This document shows, in pieces, positions 18,200-26,808 of a stretch of DNA of 64,000 nucleotides. Both the position numbers and the translations under genes were made by a program. Below the pieces are notes generated by a model that saw only the letters and a program-made list of their open reading frames with translations, was not told the origin of the DNA and did no database searches. The stretch is from Pirellulaceae bacterium (GTDB lineage: Bacteria > Planctomycetota > Planctomycetia > Pirellulales > Pirellulaceae). The stretch covers positions 1-64,000 of the forward strand of contig BPJU01000013.1 of NCBI GenBank assembly GCA_026004775.1. The letters are read 5' to 3'. How positions within the stretch are numbered: the stretch's first letter is position 1; the number at the start of each line of letters is the position of its first letter.

Positions 18200-21100
18200 A
18201 TGCCTTGCCCCAATCATTGGCTCGCTGTGCTGGCCTCGTGCGTTGGCTATGCGGCGGTTGCCCCTCTGCTGGCTCAAACCGGTCAAGCTCCGATGATCGA
18301 TCCGCAGGTGACGGCGCGCTACGGCGATTGGGCTCAGCCGTGGCGGACGAGCCGACTTCGCGGCACTCCAGAACCTCCCCCGCCCCTGGCACCCAGCCGC
18401 GTTTTCCCGCGCATTGCTTTCCGCAATCCGACCGTCCTTACTCTGGCACCTCAGACCCGAAGGTTTTTCGTCGCCGAACAGATGGGTAAGATCTATTCGT
18501 TCCGTCGAGATCCGGAGGTAGCGGCCGCTGACCTTTTTCTGGATACGACGCAACTGTTGGCTCGATGGCCTGAGGGCGAGCAACTTCAGTACGAAGGGCT
18601 GTATGGCCTGGTGTTCGACCCGGGCTATCCTGAGCGACCCTACTGCTATGTTTGCTATGTGGCTCGCTATCGTGAGGCGCAACGCGGCCAGCATCCGCGC
18701 GGCACTCGCGTGTCGCGCTTTACCGTTATTCCCGGCGATCCGCCCCGAGCCGATCCGGAAAGCGAGCTTGTGATCATTGAATGGTTACAGGGCGGACACA
18801 ACGGCGGTTGTTTGAAATTCGGCTCGGACGGTTGTTTGTATATTTCCACGGGCGACGGCGGGCCGGCTTATCCACCCGATCCGTTGCGTGCGGGCCAGGA
18901 TGTCAGCAATTTGCTGTCGGCGATCTTGCGCCTGGACGTACGCGACGCCACACCGCAGCAGCCCTACCGCGTGCCTGCCGGCAATCCGTTCGTGGATCTG
19001 CCGGGAGCCCGCCCCGAGATTTGGGCTTACGGATTGCGCAATCCCTGGAAAATGAGTTTCGATCGGCTAACGGGGGAGCTGTGGGTTGGGGACGTAGGAT
19101 GGGAATTGTGGGAACTGGTTTTCCGCGTGCGGCCGGGAGACAACTTCGGATGGAGTTTGGTCGAAGGGCCTCAGGTGGTCCACACGGACCGGCCGGCGGG
19201 ACCTACGCCGATCGTGCCGCCGGTGATGGCGATTTCTCATGTTGACGGTGCCTCGATAACCGGCGGCTACGTGTACCGCGGGCGGAAGTTCCCGGAATTC
19301 TATGGCATGTACATATTCGGAGACTGGGAGACGCGCCGCATCTGGGCCATTCGATTCAAAGACGGCGAGGTAACTCCGCTGCGCGAGATTGCCGAGCCGA
19401 CGGTGCGCGTGGTGGACTTCGCCGAGGATGAAGACGGCGAGCTGTATGTGCTCGACTATGATGAAGGCACCATTCACGAACTGGTACGCAATCCGGCCGC
19501 CATTTCACCGGCCCCGTTTCCGACGCAGCTTAGCCAGACCGGACTGTTCCGATCCGTGCCGGATCAGCAACCCGAGGCCGGAGTGGTTCCGTTCCTGATC
19601 AACGCTCCCCTGTGGTCCGACCACGCCCGTGCCGACCGGTGGCTGGCCGTCCCGGACGGACAACCCGTCGAGGTATTTGCTCAGCCTCAACCAGTCCCCG
19701 GCTCGATGTTCACGCGCAGCCTGGTTTTTCCGAAACACTCGGTGCTGGTCAAAACCTACTGGATGTTGATGCGCGAGGGAGATCCTTCCAGTCGTCGCAA
19801 TCTGGAAACGCAGGTGCTCTATTTTGACGGCCGGTTCTGGCATGGGTTCAGTTATTGGTGGAATGAGAGTGGTACGGATGCGGAGCTGGTGCCGGCTGAG
19901 GGTTTGGAGACATGGCTGACGATCGAAGATCCTCGAGCTCCGGGCGGCCGGCGCCGCCAGTTGTGGCGTGTTCCCAGCCGGCAAGAATGCATCCGTTGCC
20001 ACAACCCCTGGTCGGAATATGCTTTGGCCTTCTGCTTGCCGCAGTTGAATCGTTCCGTCTTTGCCGGCGGCTCTCAGGTCCCTCAGTTACGGATGCTGGC
20101 CGAAATCGGGCGGCTGCGTTTCCGCGATATTCCGGAAGCCCCTTTTGGGCGATTGGCGTCCGAGACCGAGGATAGCATGCGTCCGTGGTGGGAGCGGTTA
20201 CCGCGGTTGGCGGACCCGTTCGATTCGTCGTGGCCGCTTGAGGCTCGGGCCCGTGCTTATCTGCACGCCAATTGCGCCCACTGCCATCGTTTCGGCGGCG
20301 GCGGTTCGGCTTACTTGCACCTGGTCTATGATCTCCCCTTGTCCGAATGCCGCGCGGTGGACGTGCCTCCCAGCCAGGGGACGTTCGGGGTGGCTCAGGC
20401 ACGGCTGATCGCACCAGGGGCTCCCGAACGTTCGGTTCTGCTTTACCGCATGGCCACCTGCGGTGCGGGGCGCATGCCGCGAATCGGTTCGTACGAAGTC
20501 GATGTGCAAGGTTTGGAGTTGATCGAATCGTGGATTGCCCAAATGGCCGGGAGTACCGGCGGCCGTGATGATGCGCACCGTGCCAATGGCCTTCCGTTGG
20601 ATGAACAAGAGCTGGAGAGCTATTTTGCAGCTACAGATCGAGCGTGGCTGTTGATGCGCAGGCTCGATCGAAACCCGGTTCCTGGTGACTTGCTGGAGCC
20701 GATTCTGGAACGTGCATCGAAGGCCGAGCCGGCCATACGGGATCTTTTCGAGCGGTTTCAGCCTGCCGAGCGCCGCACGCGGCGTGTGGGAGACACGGTT
20801 CCTGTCGAGCGTGTACTAAAGATGCCGGGAGATCCTCAACGCGGCCGGATGTTGTTTGAACAATCGGCTGAGCTTCAGTGCCGCCGTTGCCATGGTGTGG
20901 GCGAGCCCTTGGAAAAAGTGGGCCCGGACCTGGCCGGAATCGGCGCCAAGCGAAGCCGCCGGGAGCTTCTGGAAAGTCTCGTCGATCCATCCCGCAACAT
21001 CGATCCGAAGTACCTGACCTGGCTACTGGAACTGGACGATGGACGCGTGCTAACCGGGCGGCTCGTTGATAAGACTGCTACCCATTACCGGCTGAAAACG

Positions 21101-21265
21101 GCAAACAACGAAGAGCTTTCCGTCGAAATAGCCCATGTCGCCCACGCCCAAACGCAGCGCGTCTCGTTAATGCCCGATGGCCAATTGCGCGACTTGACGG
21201 TCGAGCAACTGGCGGATCTTCTGGCTTATCTTGAATCGTTGAAAGGCGACACCTCGCCACCGTGA
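18200..21265 (+). CDS. Secreted PQQ-type sugar dehydrogenase-like propeller fused to haem-c domains
   Basis: Start set at ATG 18200, not the first in-frame ATG at 18119, because a signal peptide follows (HWLAVLASCVGYAAVAPLLA) and AAGGTGAG lies just upstream; 1021 residues. Residues about 60-435 form a GSDH-type six-bladed propeller (HNGGCLKFGSDG, ISTGDGG, YGLRNPWKMSF, TGGYVYRG) as in PQQ-dependent soluble glucose/aldose dehydrogenases. Three CXXCH haem sites follow: CIRCH at 597, CAHCH at 692 and CRRCH at 894; the last lies in a TIGR02603-type domain (DPQRGRMLFEQ, VGPDLAGIG). The expected role is periplasmic oxidation of a sugar or other substrate with electrons passed to the attached haems; the substrate is unknown. 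Confidence 0.88.
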   Translation: MPCPNHWLAVLASCVGYAAVAPLLAQTGQAPMIDPQVTARYGDWAQPWRTSRLRGTPEPPPPLAPSRVFPRIAFRNPTVLTLAPQTRRFFVAEQMGKIYSFRRDPEVAAADLFLDTTQLLARWPEGEQLQYEGLYGLVFDPGYPERPYCYVCYVARYREAQRGQHPRGTRVSRFTVIPGDPPRADPESELVIIEWLQGGHNGGCLKFGSDGCLYISTGDGGPAYPPDPLRAGQDVSNLLSAILRLDVRDATPQQPYRVPAGNPFVDLPGARPEIWAYGLRNPWKMSFDRLTGELWVGDVGWELWELVFRVRPGDNFGWSLVEGPQVVHTDRPAGPTPIVPPVMAISHVDGASITGGYVYRGRKFPEFYGMYIFGDWETRRIWAIRFKDGEVTPLREIAEPTVRVVDFAEDEDGELYVLDYDEGTIHELVRNPAAISPAPFPTQLSQTGLFRSVPDQQPEAGVVPFLINAPLWSDHARADRWLAVPDGQPVEVFAQPQPVPGSMFTRSLVFPKHSVLVKTYWMLMREGDPSSRRNLETQVLYFDGRFWHGFSYWWNESGTDAELVPAEGLETWLTIEDPRAPGGRRRQLWRVPSRQECIRCHNPWSEYALAFCLPQLNRSVFAGGSQVPQLRMLAEIGRLRFRDIPEAPFGRLASETEDSMRPWWERLPRLADPFDSSWPLEARARAYLHANCAHCHRFGGGGSAYLHLVYDLPLSECRAVDVPPSQGTFGVAQARLIAPGAPERSVLLYRMATCGAGRMPRIGSYEVDVQGLELIESWIAQMAGSTGGRDDAHRANGLPLDEQELESYFAATDRAWLLMRRLDRNPVPGDLLEPILERASKAEPAIRDLFERFQPAERRTRRVGDTVPVERVLKMPGDPQRGRMLFEQSAELQCRRCHGVGEPLEKVGPDLAGIGAKRSRRELLESLVDPSRNIDPKYLTWLLELDDGRVLTGRLVDKTATHYRLKTANNEELSVEIAHVAHAQTQRVSLMPDGQLRDLTVEQLADLLAYLESLKGDTSPP

Positions 21266-21346
21266 TGGAGACTTGGGTGGTTGATCAATGGAGGCTTGGG
21301 CGGTTGATCAAAATGGGCAAGCTAACCGTAGCGCCAGGAAAGATCC

Positions 21347-22675
21347 ATGGTGAGAAGATTCTTGAACGAGTATGGTATCGTCCTGGTTTTGGCGGTGCTG
21401 TGCATCGTCTTCAGTGTTGCGACGTGGGCCGAGCAGCGGCCGCGAGGAGCGGCGGCGGGCCGCCAGGTAGCCCAGCGAGTGCTCTCGGCCGTCGGCGCGC
21501 ACGAGCCGGTGGTGGTTGTAGCCGGAGTGGGCGAGGAAGAGCGGCAGTTCGCGGAAACGGTAGCCGAGGCCTTGCGCCGCGGAGGTCGCCAGCCGCTGGG
21601 TGTTCTCAGCGGCGGGCCCCCTGAAGTGCGCCAAGGGCTGATCGAGCTTCTTGCCGCCGGACGGCCACCGCAAGTCGTCGCCTGTAGCAGCAGCGCAGCT
21701 CAATGGACCTTATGGGACAACCTGGCGAGCAGCGATGCGCCGCTGGCGGCGCTGCGGATCGTCGCCCCGCAAAGCTACTGGTGGCCGAATTTCTTGAAGA
21801 CCGAGAACCTGTTGAACATCGCCAACCAGATCGCGGTCATCGCGATCATTGCTGCCGGCATGACGCTGGTGATTATCACCGGCGGGATCGACTTGAGCGT
21901 GGGAAGTCTGGTGGCACTGTCGGCCGTGTTGGCGGCGCTGTGGATTCGTGACTGGGCGGGCGCCGAAACAGCATCGGCATCGGGGATGGTCGTCTGTTGT
22001 TTGGCAGCTATGCTCACGTGCGGCGCCGTGGGCATGGGGACCGGATTTCTAGTGACGATGTTTCGCCGCCCCCCGCAAATCCCGCCCTTTATCGTGACGC
22101 TTGCCGTGATGCTGGCGGCATCGGGAGCGGCCTACCTGGTGTCGAACGGCCAGTCGATCAACCAGGTGCCGGCTTCCTTCATCTGGCTGGGGCGGGGAGC
22201 CGATCTATTCGGCGTTCCCAATGCCGTGGTGCTCACCGGGCTGATCTACGCAGGCACGCATCTGCTGATGACTCGCACCACGTTGGGCCGTTACATTTAC
22301 GCCGTGGGTGGCAATCCGGAGGCCGCCCGGCTGTCGGGCGTGCCGGTGCGGCGGGTGTTGATCTTTGTCTACGCGTGGTGTGGTTTTCTGGCGGGTCTGG
22401 GCGGTATTGTGCTGGCATCCCAACTCAAGAGCGGTGCTCCCACCTACGGCCAGATGTACGAACTCTATGTGATCGCGGCTGTGGTCGTTGGCGGCACGTC
22501 CCTATCGGGAGGGCAGGGCCACGTGTTGGGAACGCTGGCCGGAGCTCTGGTGATCGCCGTCATCCAGAACGGGATGAATCTGGTGGGGCTGGAGAGCTAT
22601 ACACAGAAGATCGTCCTGGGTACGATCATTCTGGCTGCGGTGGTCATCGACCGGCTGCGGCGCCTTCCTGGCTGA
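21347..22675 (+). CDS. Ribose-type ABC transporter permease with a large extra loop
   Basis: 442 residues, longer than the about 320 usual for RbsC/XylH-type permeases (BPD_transp_2). From about residue 160 the family core is clear: GGIDLSVGS, GNPEAARLSGVPV, and AAVVVGGTSLSGGQG. The first TM (about 10-28) is separated from the second by about 120 residues (RGAAAGRQVAQRVL to LRIVAPQSYW) that look soluble and contain a VVVVAG...GVLSGGPP pattern like part of a periplasmic sugar-binding fold. No ATPase or binding protein lies next to it, so partners must be elsewhere. The aldolase gene starts 23 bp downstream, suggesting uptake and cleavage of a sugar or sugar acid. Confidence 0.85.
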   Translation: MVRRFLNEYGIVLVLAVLCIVFSVATWAEQRPRGAAAGRQVAQRVLSAVGAHEPVVVVAGVGEEERQFAETVAEALRRGGRQPLGVLSGGPPEVRQGLIELLAAGRPPQVVACSSSAAQWTLWDNLASSDAPLAALRIVAPQSYWWPNFLKTENLLNIANQIAVIAIIAAGMTLVIITGGIDLSVGSLVALSAVLAALWIRDWAGAETASASGMVVCCLAAMLTCGAVGMGTGFLVTMFRRPPQIPPFIVTLAVMLAASGAAYLVSNGQSINQVPASFIWLGRGADLFGVPNAVVLTGLIYAGTHLLMTRTTLGRYIYAVGGNPEAARLSGVPVRRVLIFVYAWCGFLAGLGGIVLASQLKSGAPTYGQMYELYVIAAVVVGGTSLSGGQGHVLGTLAGALVIAVIQNGMNLVGLESYTQKIVLGTIILAAVVIDRLRRLPG

Positions 22676-22698
22676 AGCCCCAGGTGAACGTTCTACAG

Positions 22699-23667
22699 AT
22701 GAGCAACGACGAACCGATGACCGAAACCTGTCCCTCGTTTTTCCCCTACGGCCTGGTGCCCGCCGTGCCGACTCCCTTTGACGCTTCCGGTGCGTTGCGG
22801 TTGGATTTCATCGAGCGGCAGGCGATGAGCCTGGCGGAGTTGGGAGTGCGCACGGTTTTTGTAGCAGGCACTACCGGCGAGTGCCAGTCGCTGAGTGTGG
22901 AGGAGCGCGAGCGTCTGGTGGAGCGCTGGTGCGACGTGGCGCGAGGTGCTCCATTGCACGTGTGGGCTCACGTTGGTCATACGGTGCAAGAAGCGGCTTG
23001 CCGGCTGGCTCGTTCCGCCCGCCGGTGCGGGGCCGCGGCCGTCGCGGCCACTGCTCCTTTCTATCACCGTCCCCGAACCGTAGAAGATCTCGTCAGCTTC
23101 TTGCAGCCAATAGCAGAAAACGCCGATCTACCATTCTACTACTACGATATTCCTCATGTGACTCACGTAGTATTTCCCTTGAAATGTGTGATAGAAGAGG
23201 CGCTGAAACGATTACCTCGTTTTGCCGGCGTAAAATATACGAACAGCGACTTGATAGAATTTCAAAGATGTGTTTCGTTTTTCGGAGACCGCCTGGCGTG
23301 GATGCATGGCTTTGACGAGACGCTGGCTGCGGGAATTCTGCTGGGAGCGACCGGGGCCGTGGGCAGCACGTATAATGTGGCCTACCGTTTCTATCGGCGG
23401 ATCGTCAATGAGCTGGAGCAAGGCAGGTGGCAGCAGGCGGCACGACTTCAGCGACAGAGTGTGGCGCTGGTCGATCTTCTGGACCGCCATGGCCTGGTGC
23501 CGGCTCTGAAGGCGGTGCTGGACCAGATGGGGGTGCCGTGCGGCCCCCCGCGGCCCCCCTTGCGCCCCGTACCCCCGGAAACCGCGCGGCAACTGTATCA
23601 GCAACTTCAAGAATCCGGGCTGCTGGACAAGGCAGAGGCCTTCGGCGGCGATGGTTCGCTCGGATAG
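22699..23667 (+). CDS. DapA/NanA-family aldolase, N-acetylneuraminate lyase-like
   Basis: 322 residues from ATG 22699; the longer open frame upstream overlaps the permease and is ignored. The class I aldolase signature is complete: GTTGE (57-61) binding the carboxylate, Tyr149 in YYYDIP, and the Schiff-base Lys179 in FAGVKYTNSDL. The wording PFYHRPRTVEDLV is closer to N-acetylneuraminate lyases than to dihydrodipicolinate synthases. It would cleave a 2-keto-3-deoxy sugar acid (sialic acid or relative) to pyruvate and an aldehyde. It forms a pair with the upstream permease. The middle of the gene (23090-23290) is locally poorer in GC than its flanks. Confidence 0.85.
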   Translation: MSNDEPMTETCPSFFPYGLVPAVPTPFDASGALRLDFIERQAMSLAELGVRTVFVAGTTGECQSLSVEERERLVERWCDVARGAPLHVWAHVGHTVQEAACRLARSARRCGAAAVAATAPFYHRPRTVEDLVSFLQPIAENADLPFYYYDIPHVTHVVFPLKCVIEEALKRLPRFAGVKYTNSDLIEFQRCVSFFGDRLAWMHGFDETLAAGILLGATGAVGSTYNVAYRFYRRIVNELEQGRWQQAARLQRQSVALVDLLDRHGLVPALKAVLDQMGVPCGPPRPPLRPVPPETARQLYQQLQESGLLDKAEAFGGDGSLG

Positions 23668-23861
23668 CCTCCCGCTTGCCGACCCGGCACAGCCGGATCG
23701 CGGCGGGTTGCCGGAGCCGGTCGGTTGTGTTACCTTTCCGAGCGTATCAGGGCTGACCGAGCTGTGCGCCGGCCATGAACGCCGCGCTCTGCCGAATCAC
23801 GCTCGGCTCTGGCCCGGCAAACTTGTAGTCAGTTGGTTTAGGTGGCTGGAGGAGGTAAACC

Positions 23862-24359
23862 ATGTCGATGTATGTCGGGGAAGCGCTGGTCGGCGACGGC
23901 AATGAAGTAGCTCATATCGACTTAGTTATCGGTTCGAAGGACGGCCCGGTAGGTCACGCCTTCGCCAACGCCTTGGCGCGGCAAAGCGCCGGTCATACCA
24001 ACCTGCTGGCGGTCCTCCAGCCGAATCTGGCCGTCAAACCTTCAACCGTGATGATCACCAAAGTCACAATCAAGGGAATGAAGCAGGCTGTGCAGATGTT
24101 CGGGCCGGCACAAGCTGCCGTCGCCAAAGCGGTGGCGGATTCGGTCGCCGAAGGTGTCATCCCCAAAGACCAGTGCGAAAACCTATGTATCGTCTGCGGT
24201 GTGTTCATCCACCCGGCCGCCGAGGATGACAAGAAGATTTACGAATACAATTATGAAGCGACGAAGTTGGCAATCCGTAACGCGATGCAAGGCAAGCCGA
24301 CTGCCGACGAAATGATCGCCGGCAAAGACACGGCCCAACACCCGTTCCGCGGGTTCTAG
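23862..24359 (+). CDS. fae: Formaldehyde-activating enzyme
   Basis: 165 residues, the normal length for Fae, preceded by a strong GGAGGAGG site. It has MYVGEALVGDGNEVAHIDL with the catalytic His18, then GPVGHAFANALARQSAGH and TNLLAVLQPN. Fae condenses formaldehyde with tetrahydromethanopterin to methylene-H4MPT in the cytoplasm, the entry step of the methanopterin-linked C1 oxidation/detoxification pathway found in methylotrophs and many planctomycetes. The mtdB-like gene 184 bp downstream supplies the next step. Confidence 0.95.
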   Translation: MSMYVGEALVGDGNEVAHIDLVIGSKDGPVGHAFANALARQSAGHTNLLAVLQPNLAVKPSTVMITKVTIKGMKQAVQMFGPAQAAVAKAVADSVAEGVIPKDQCENLCIVCGVFIHPAAEDDKKIYEYNYEATKLAIRNAMQGKPTADEMIAGKDTAQHPFRGF

Positions 24360-24543
24360 GACGCTGGTGAGTTCCACAGGCGGGTGGCTGCGGGTGCCTG
24401 CCAACGCCGCTGCCAACGCCGGGAGAGGGCTGCCAAACTCGGCGAGGCGGGCGGGCGTCCAGTCCGGGATAGAAATGTGGTGCCCGGCAAGAGCTTTTCC
24501 CGGTGGAACCTGCCCGCCGCCGTATAAGGGCACACCATAAGCC

Positions 24544-25419
24544 ATGAGCCGACCGCGCGTGTTGATCCAACTGGATAGTGATCCCCAGGCCAGTACGTTT
24601 GACGCCATCGTCGCGGTCGACGCGGGTGTGGATCAGTTGTTGACGCGAAGCGGGGTGCGACCAAATGAGGTCGCGCCCTTGGTTCATGGGGCGATCTTCA
24701 CGCGCGGCCTGGACGACCTTAAACAGTCGGCCATTTTCATTGGGGGCAGCGACGTTCAGGCCGGTGAAGCCTTGCTCGATGCCGTGCGGCAAGCCTTCTT
24801 CGGGCCGTTCCGTGTCTCGGTGATGCTCGACAGCAACGGAGCCAACACGACCGCTGCGGCTGCCGTGTTGGCTGTGGAAAGACACCTTAGCCTGGCCGGG
24901 GCACGCGTCTTGGTCCTCGGCGGTACCGGGCCGGTGGGACGTAGAGTGGCACGGCTTCTGGCAGCTTCAGGAGCCGTGGTCGGTGTGGCCTCGCGGGAAC
25001 GTTCCCGCGCCGAGATGGCATGTAGCGAAATCCAACGCCGCTTGGCCCAACCGGCACAACTCGCTCCCCTTGACCCGCACCAGCTCCCCGCTTTCCTGGC
25101 TGAAGCCCAGGCCCTGGTCGCAACCGGGGCAGCCGGTGCGAAGCTGCTGGATGAAGAGCAATGGCGGAAAGCGGAGCGGCTGCGGGTAATGGTGGATCTG
25201 AATGCCGTCCCGCCTGCGGGCATCCAAGGTGTCGAGCCGCAAGACAGGCAGGTCGAACGGCACGGCGTGATATGCTATGGGGCTTTGGGGGTGGGCGGAT
25301 GGAAAATGAAGATCCACCGCCGCGCCGTCCAGATGCTCTTCGAGAAGAACGACCAGGTGCTGGATGCCGAAGAAATCCTGGCACTGGGGCGGCAGTTGCT
25401 CCAACCGACTTCCTCGTAA
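24544..25419 (+). CDS. mtdB: NAD(P)-dependent methylenetetrahydromethanopterin dehydrogenase
   Basis: 291 residues, matching the MtdA/MtdB family in length. The N-terminal substrate domain has LIQLDSDPQASTFDAIVAVD and HGAIFTRG; the nucleotide-binding motif VLVLGGTGPVGRRVA lies about residues 120-134. It oxidises methylene-H4MPT to methenyl-H4MPT with NAD(P). Its position directly after fae supports MtdB rather than a folate enzyme. Neither mch nor the fhc genes are in this window. Confidence 0.92.
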   Translation: MSRPRVLIQLDSDPQASTFDAIVAVDAGVDQLLTRSGVRPNEVAPLVHGAIFTRGLDDLKQSAIFIGGSDVQAGEALLDAVRQAFFGPFRVSVMLDSNGANTTAAAAVLAVERHLSLAGARVLVLGGTGPVGRRVARLLAASGAVVGVASRERSRAEMACSEIQRRLAQPAQLAPLDPHQLPAFLAEAQALVATGAAGAKLLDEEQWRKAERLRVMVDLNAVPPAGIQGVEPQDRQVERHGVICYGALGVGGWKMKIHRRAVQMLFEKNDQVLDAEEILALGRQLLQPTSS

Positions 25420-25501
25420 CCGACACCGGCCGCTGGTGACCGGCTGTTTCTACCCTGGCTCGGATGCAGTTTCCCTGGCCGGTAAGGGGATAGGTAACTA
25501 A

Positions 25502-26557
25502 ATGGCGGATTCAGACTCGGCACATCGTTTGGCCGGGCGATTGCCTCCCGGCCAGCAGTGGGTGGCCGCCGGAAAGTGGCCATTGGTTGGCGAAAAGGCT
25601 CCGGTTGCCTTGCCCGACCCGTGGACTGTGGCGGTGATCGGGTGTGTGGACCAGCCGCGTGTCTGGACGCTGGATGAGCTGCGGCGACTGCCGTATGTCG
25701 AGCGCACGGTGGATATCCACTGCGTGACCCGCTGGTCCCGGCCCGATGTGCGTTTCGGCGGGGTGTTGTTGGCCGACTTGGTGCAAACGAGCCGCCCGAC
25801 GTCTCAGGCTCGATATGTATCGTTTCTGGCCCTGAGCAGCCGCCGTCACAGCACGTCCCTGGCATGGGACGAGGCGTGCCGGCTGGGTGTATTGGTCGCA
25901 TGGCAGGTGGATGGCCGGCCGCTGCCGGTCGAACACGGCGGGCCGGTGCGCATCGTCACGCCGCAGCGCTACTTCTACAAAAGTCTCAAATGGCTGGCGG
26001 TGATCGAGCTGCTGGCAGAAGACCGCCTCGGTTTTTGGGAAAGTACCGCCGGCTACCATAACCAGGCGGATCCGTGGCAAGAGCAGCGCTTTATCGCTGG
26101 GCGACTGACCAAACCCCAGATGTCCCGGCTGCTGGCTACGCGGGACTGGTCGAATAACGAATGGTTTTCGGTGGAGGCGGCCGGACGCGACCTGTCGGGG
26201 CTCAATGCCCAGTCAGCTATCCTGCGCAATGCCGACTTTCGACAAGCTCGATTGGTGGCCGCCCGTTTCGATCGAGCCAATCTTTCCGGTGCCCGATTTC
26301 AAGGGGCGGATCTTCGGGGAGCGTCGTTTCGCGATGCCGATGTGGAGGGAGCCCATTTCGAGGGTGCCGACTTGCGCGGAGCCGATTTTCAAGGAGCGTC
26401 ACTGCTTGGTGCTACTTTTGTTGCCCTATCGGTGCCGGAGAGCACCGGCGCGGCTCGTCTCGATCAGTCCACGCGTTTTTCGCGCGCTTCGTTAGAACTG
26501 CTGGTCCCGGAACAAGCCCGATTCGTAGCCGCTCAGGCCCGTCTGAGCGACCCGTAA
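25502..26557 (+). CDS. Molybdopterin (sulfite-oxidase-type) domain fused to pentapeptide repeats
   Basis: 351 residues, no signal peptide seen. Residues about 40-190 are an oxidoreductase molybdopterin-binding domain: VDIHCVTRWS, where Cys74 is the expected Mo ligand, and GPVRIVTPQRYFYKSLKW. Residues about 230-307 are pentapeptide repeats of the A(D/N/S)(L/F)xx type (LRNADFRQAR, GADLRGASF, GADFQGASL), which form a right-handed beta-helix. The fusion is unusual. The substrate is unknown; the repeat part may be a docking or structural module. It follows mtdB by 82 bp on the same strand, but no functional link is evident. Confidence 0.85.
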   Translation: MADSDSAHRLAGRLPPGQQWVAAGKWPLVGEKAPVALPDPWTVAVIGCVDQPRVWTLDELRRLPYVERTVDIHCVTRWSRPDVRFGGVLLADLVQTSRPTSQARYVSFLALSSRRHSTSLAWDEACRLGVLVAWQVDGRPLPVEHGGPVRIVTPQRYFYKSLKWLAVIELLAEDRLGFWESTAGYHNQADPWQEQRFIAGRLTKPQMSRLLATRDWSNNEWFSVEAAGRDLSGLNAQSAILRNADFRQARLVAARFDRANLSGARFQGADLRGASFRDADVEGAHFEGADLRGADFQGASLLGATFVALSVPESTGAARLDQSTRFSRASLELLVPEQARFVAAQARLSDP

Positions 26558-26808
26558 AGAGCCTCGCGGGCCGAGCGTGCTTGGAAACTGGCCGGCGGCC
26601 GCTCGAAGCCGAAGGTGGTTGGCTGACGGCTGCTGGTCTGGGTGTTTCGTGGACGGGGTGAAAAAGCGACCGGGTATGGCTGGCCGATAGCTCGGCAGCC
26701 GGCAGATGGATAGAGCTGCTTTTTGCTCTTGACCGATCCAGCCCCAGCTTGCATGCTGCTGGGCGACTTGCCCATACGCGGAGATCATTCCAGGAAGGCG
26801 GGTGATCC

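Noticed and set aside
21997-22698. 234-codon N-terminal extension of the NanA-like aldolase frame
   Set aside because: It lies wholly inside the permease gene in another frame; the aldolase fold starts at 22699.
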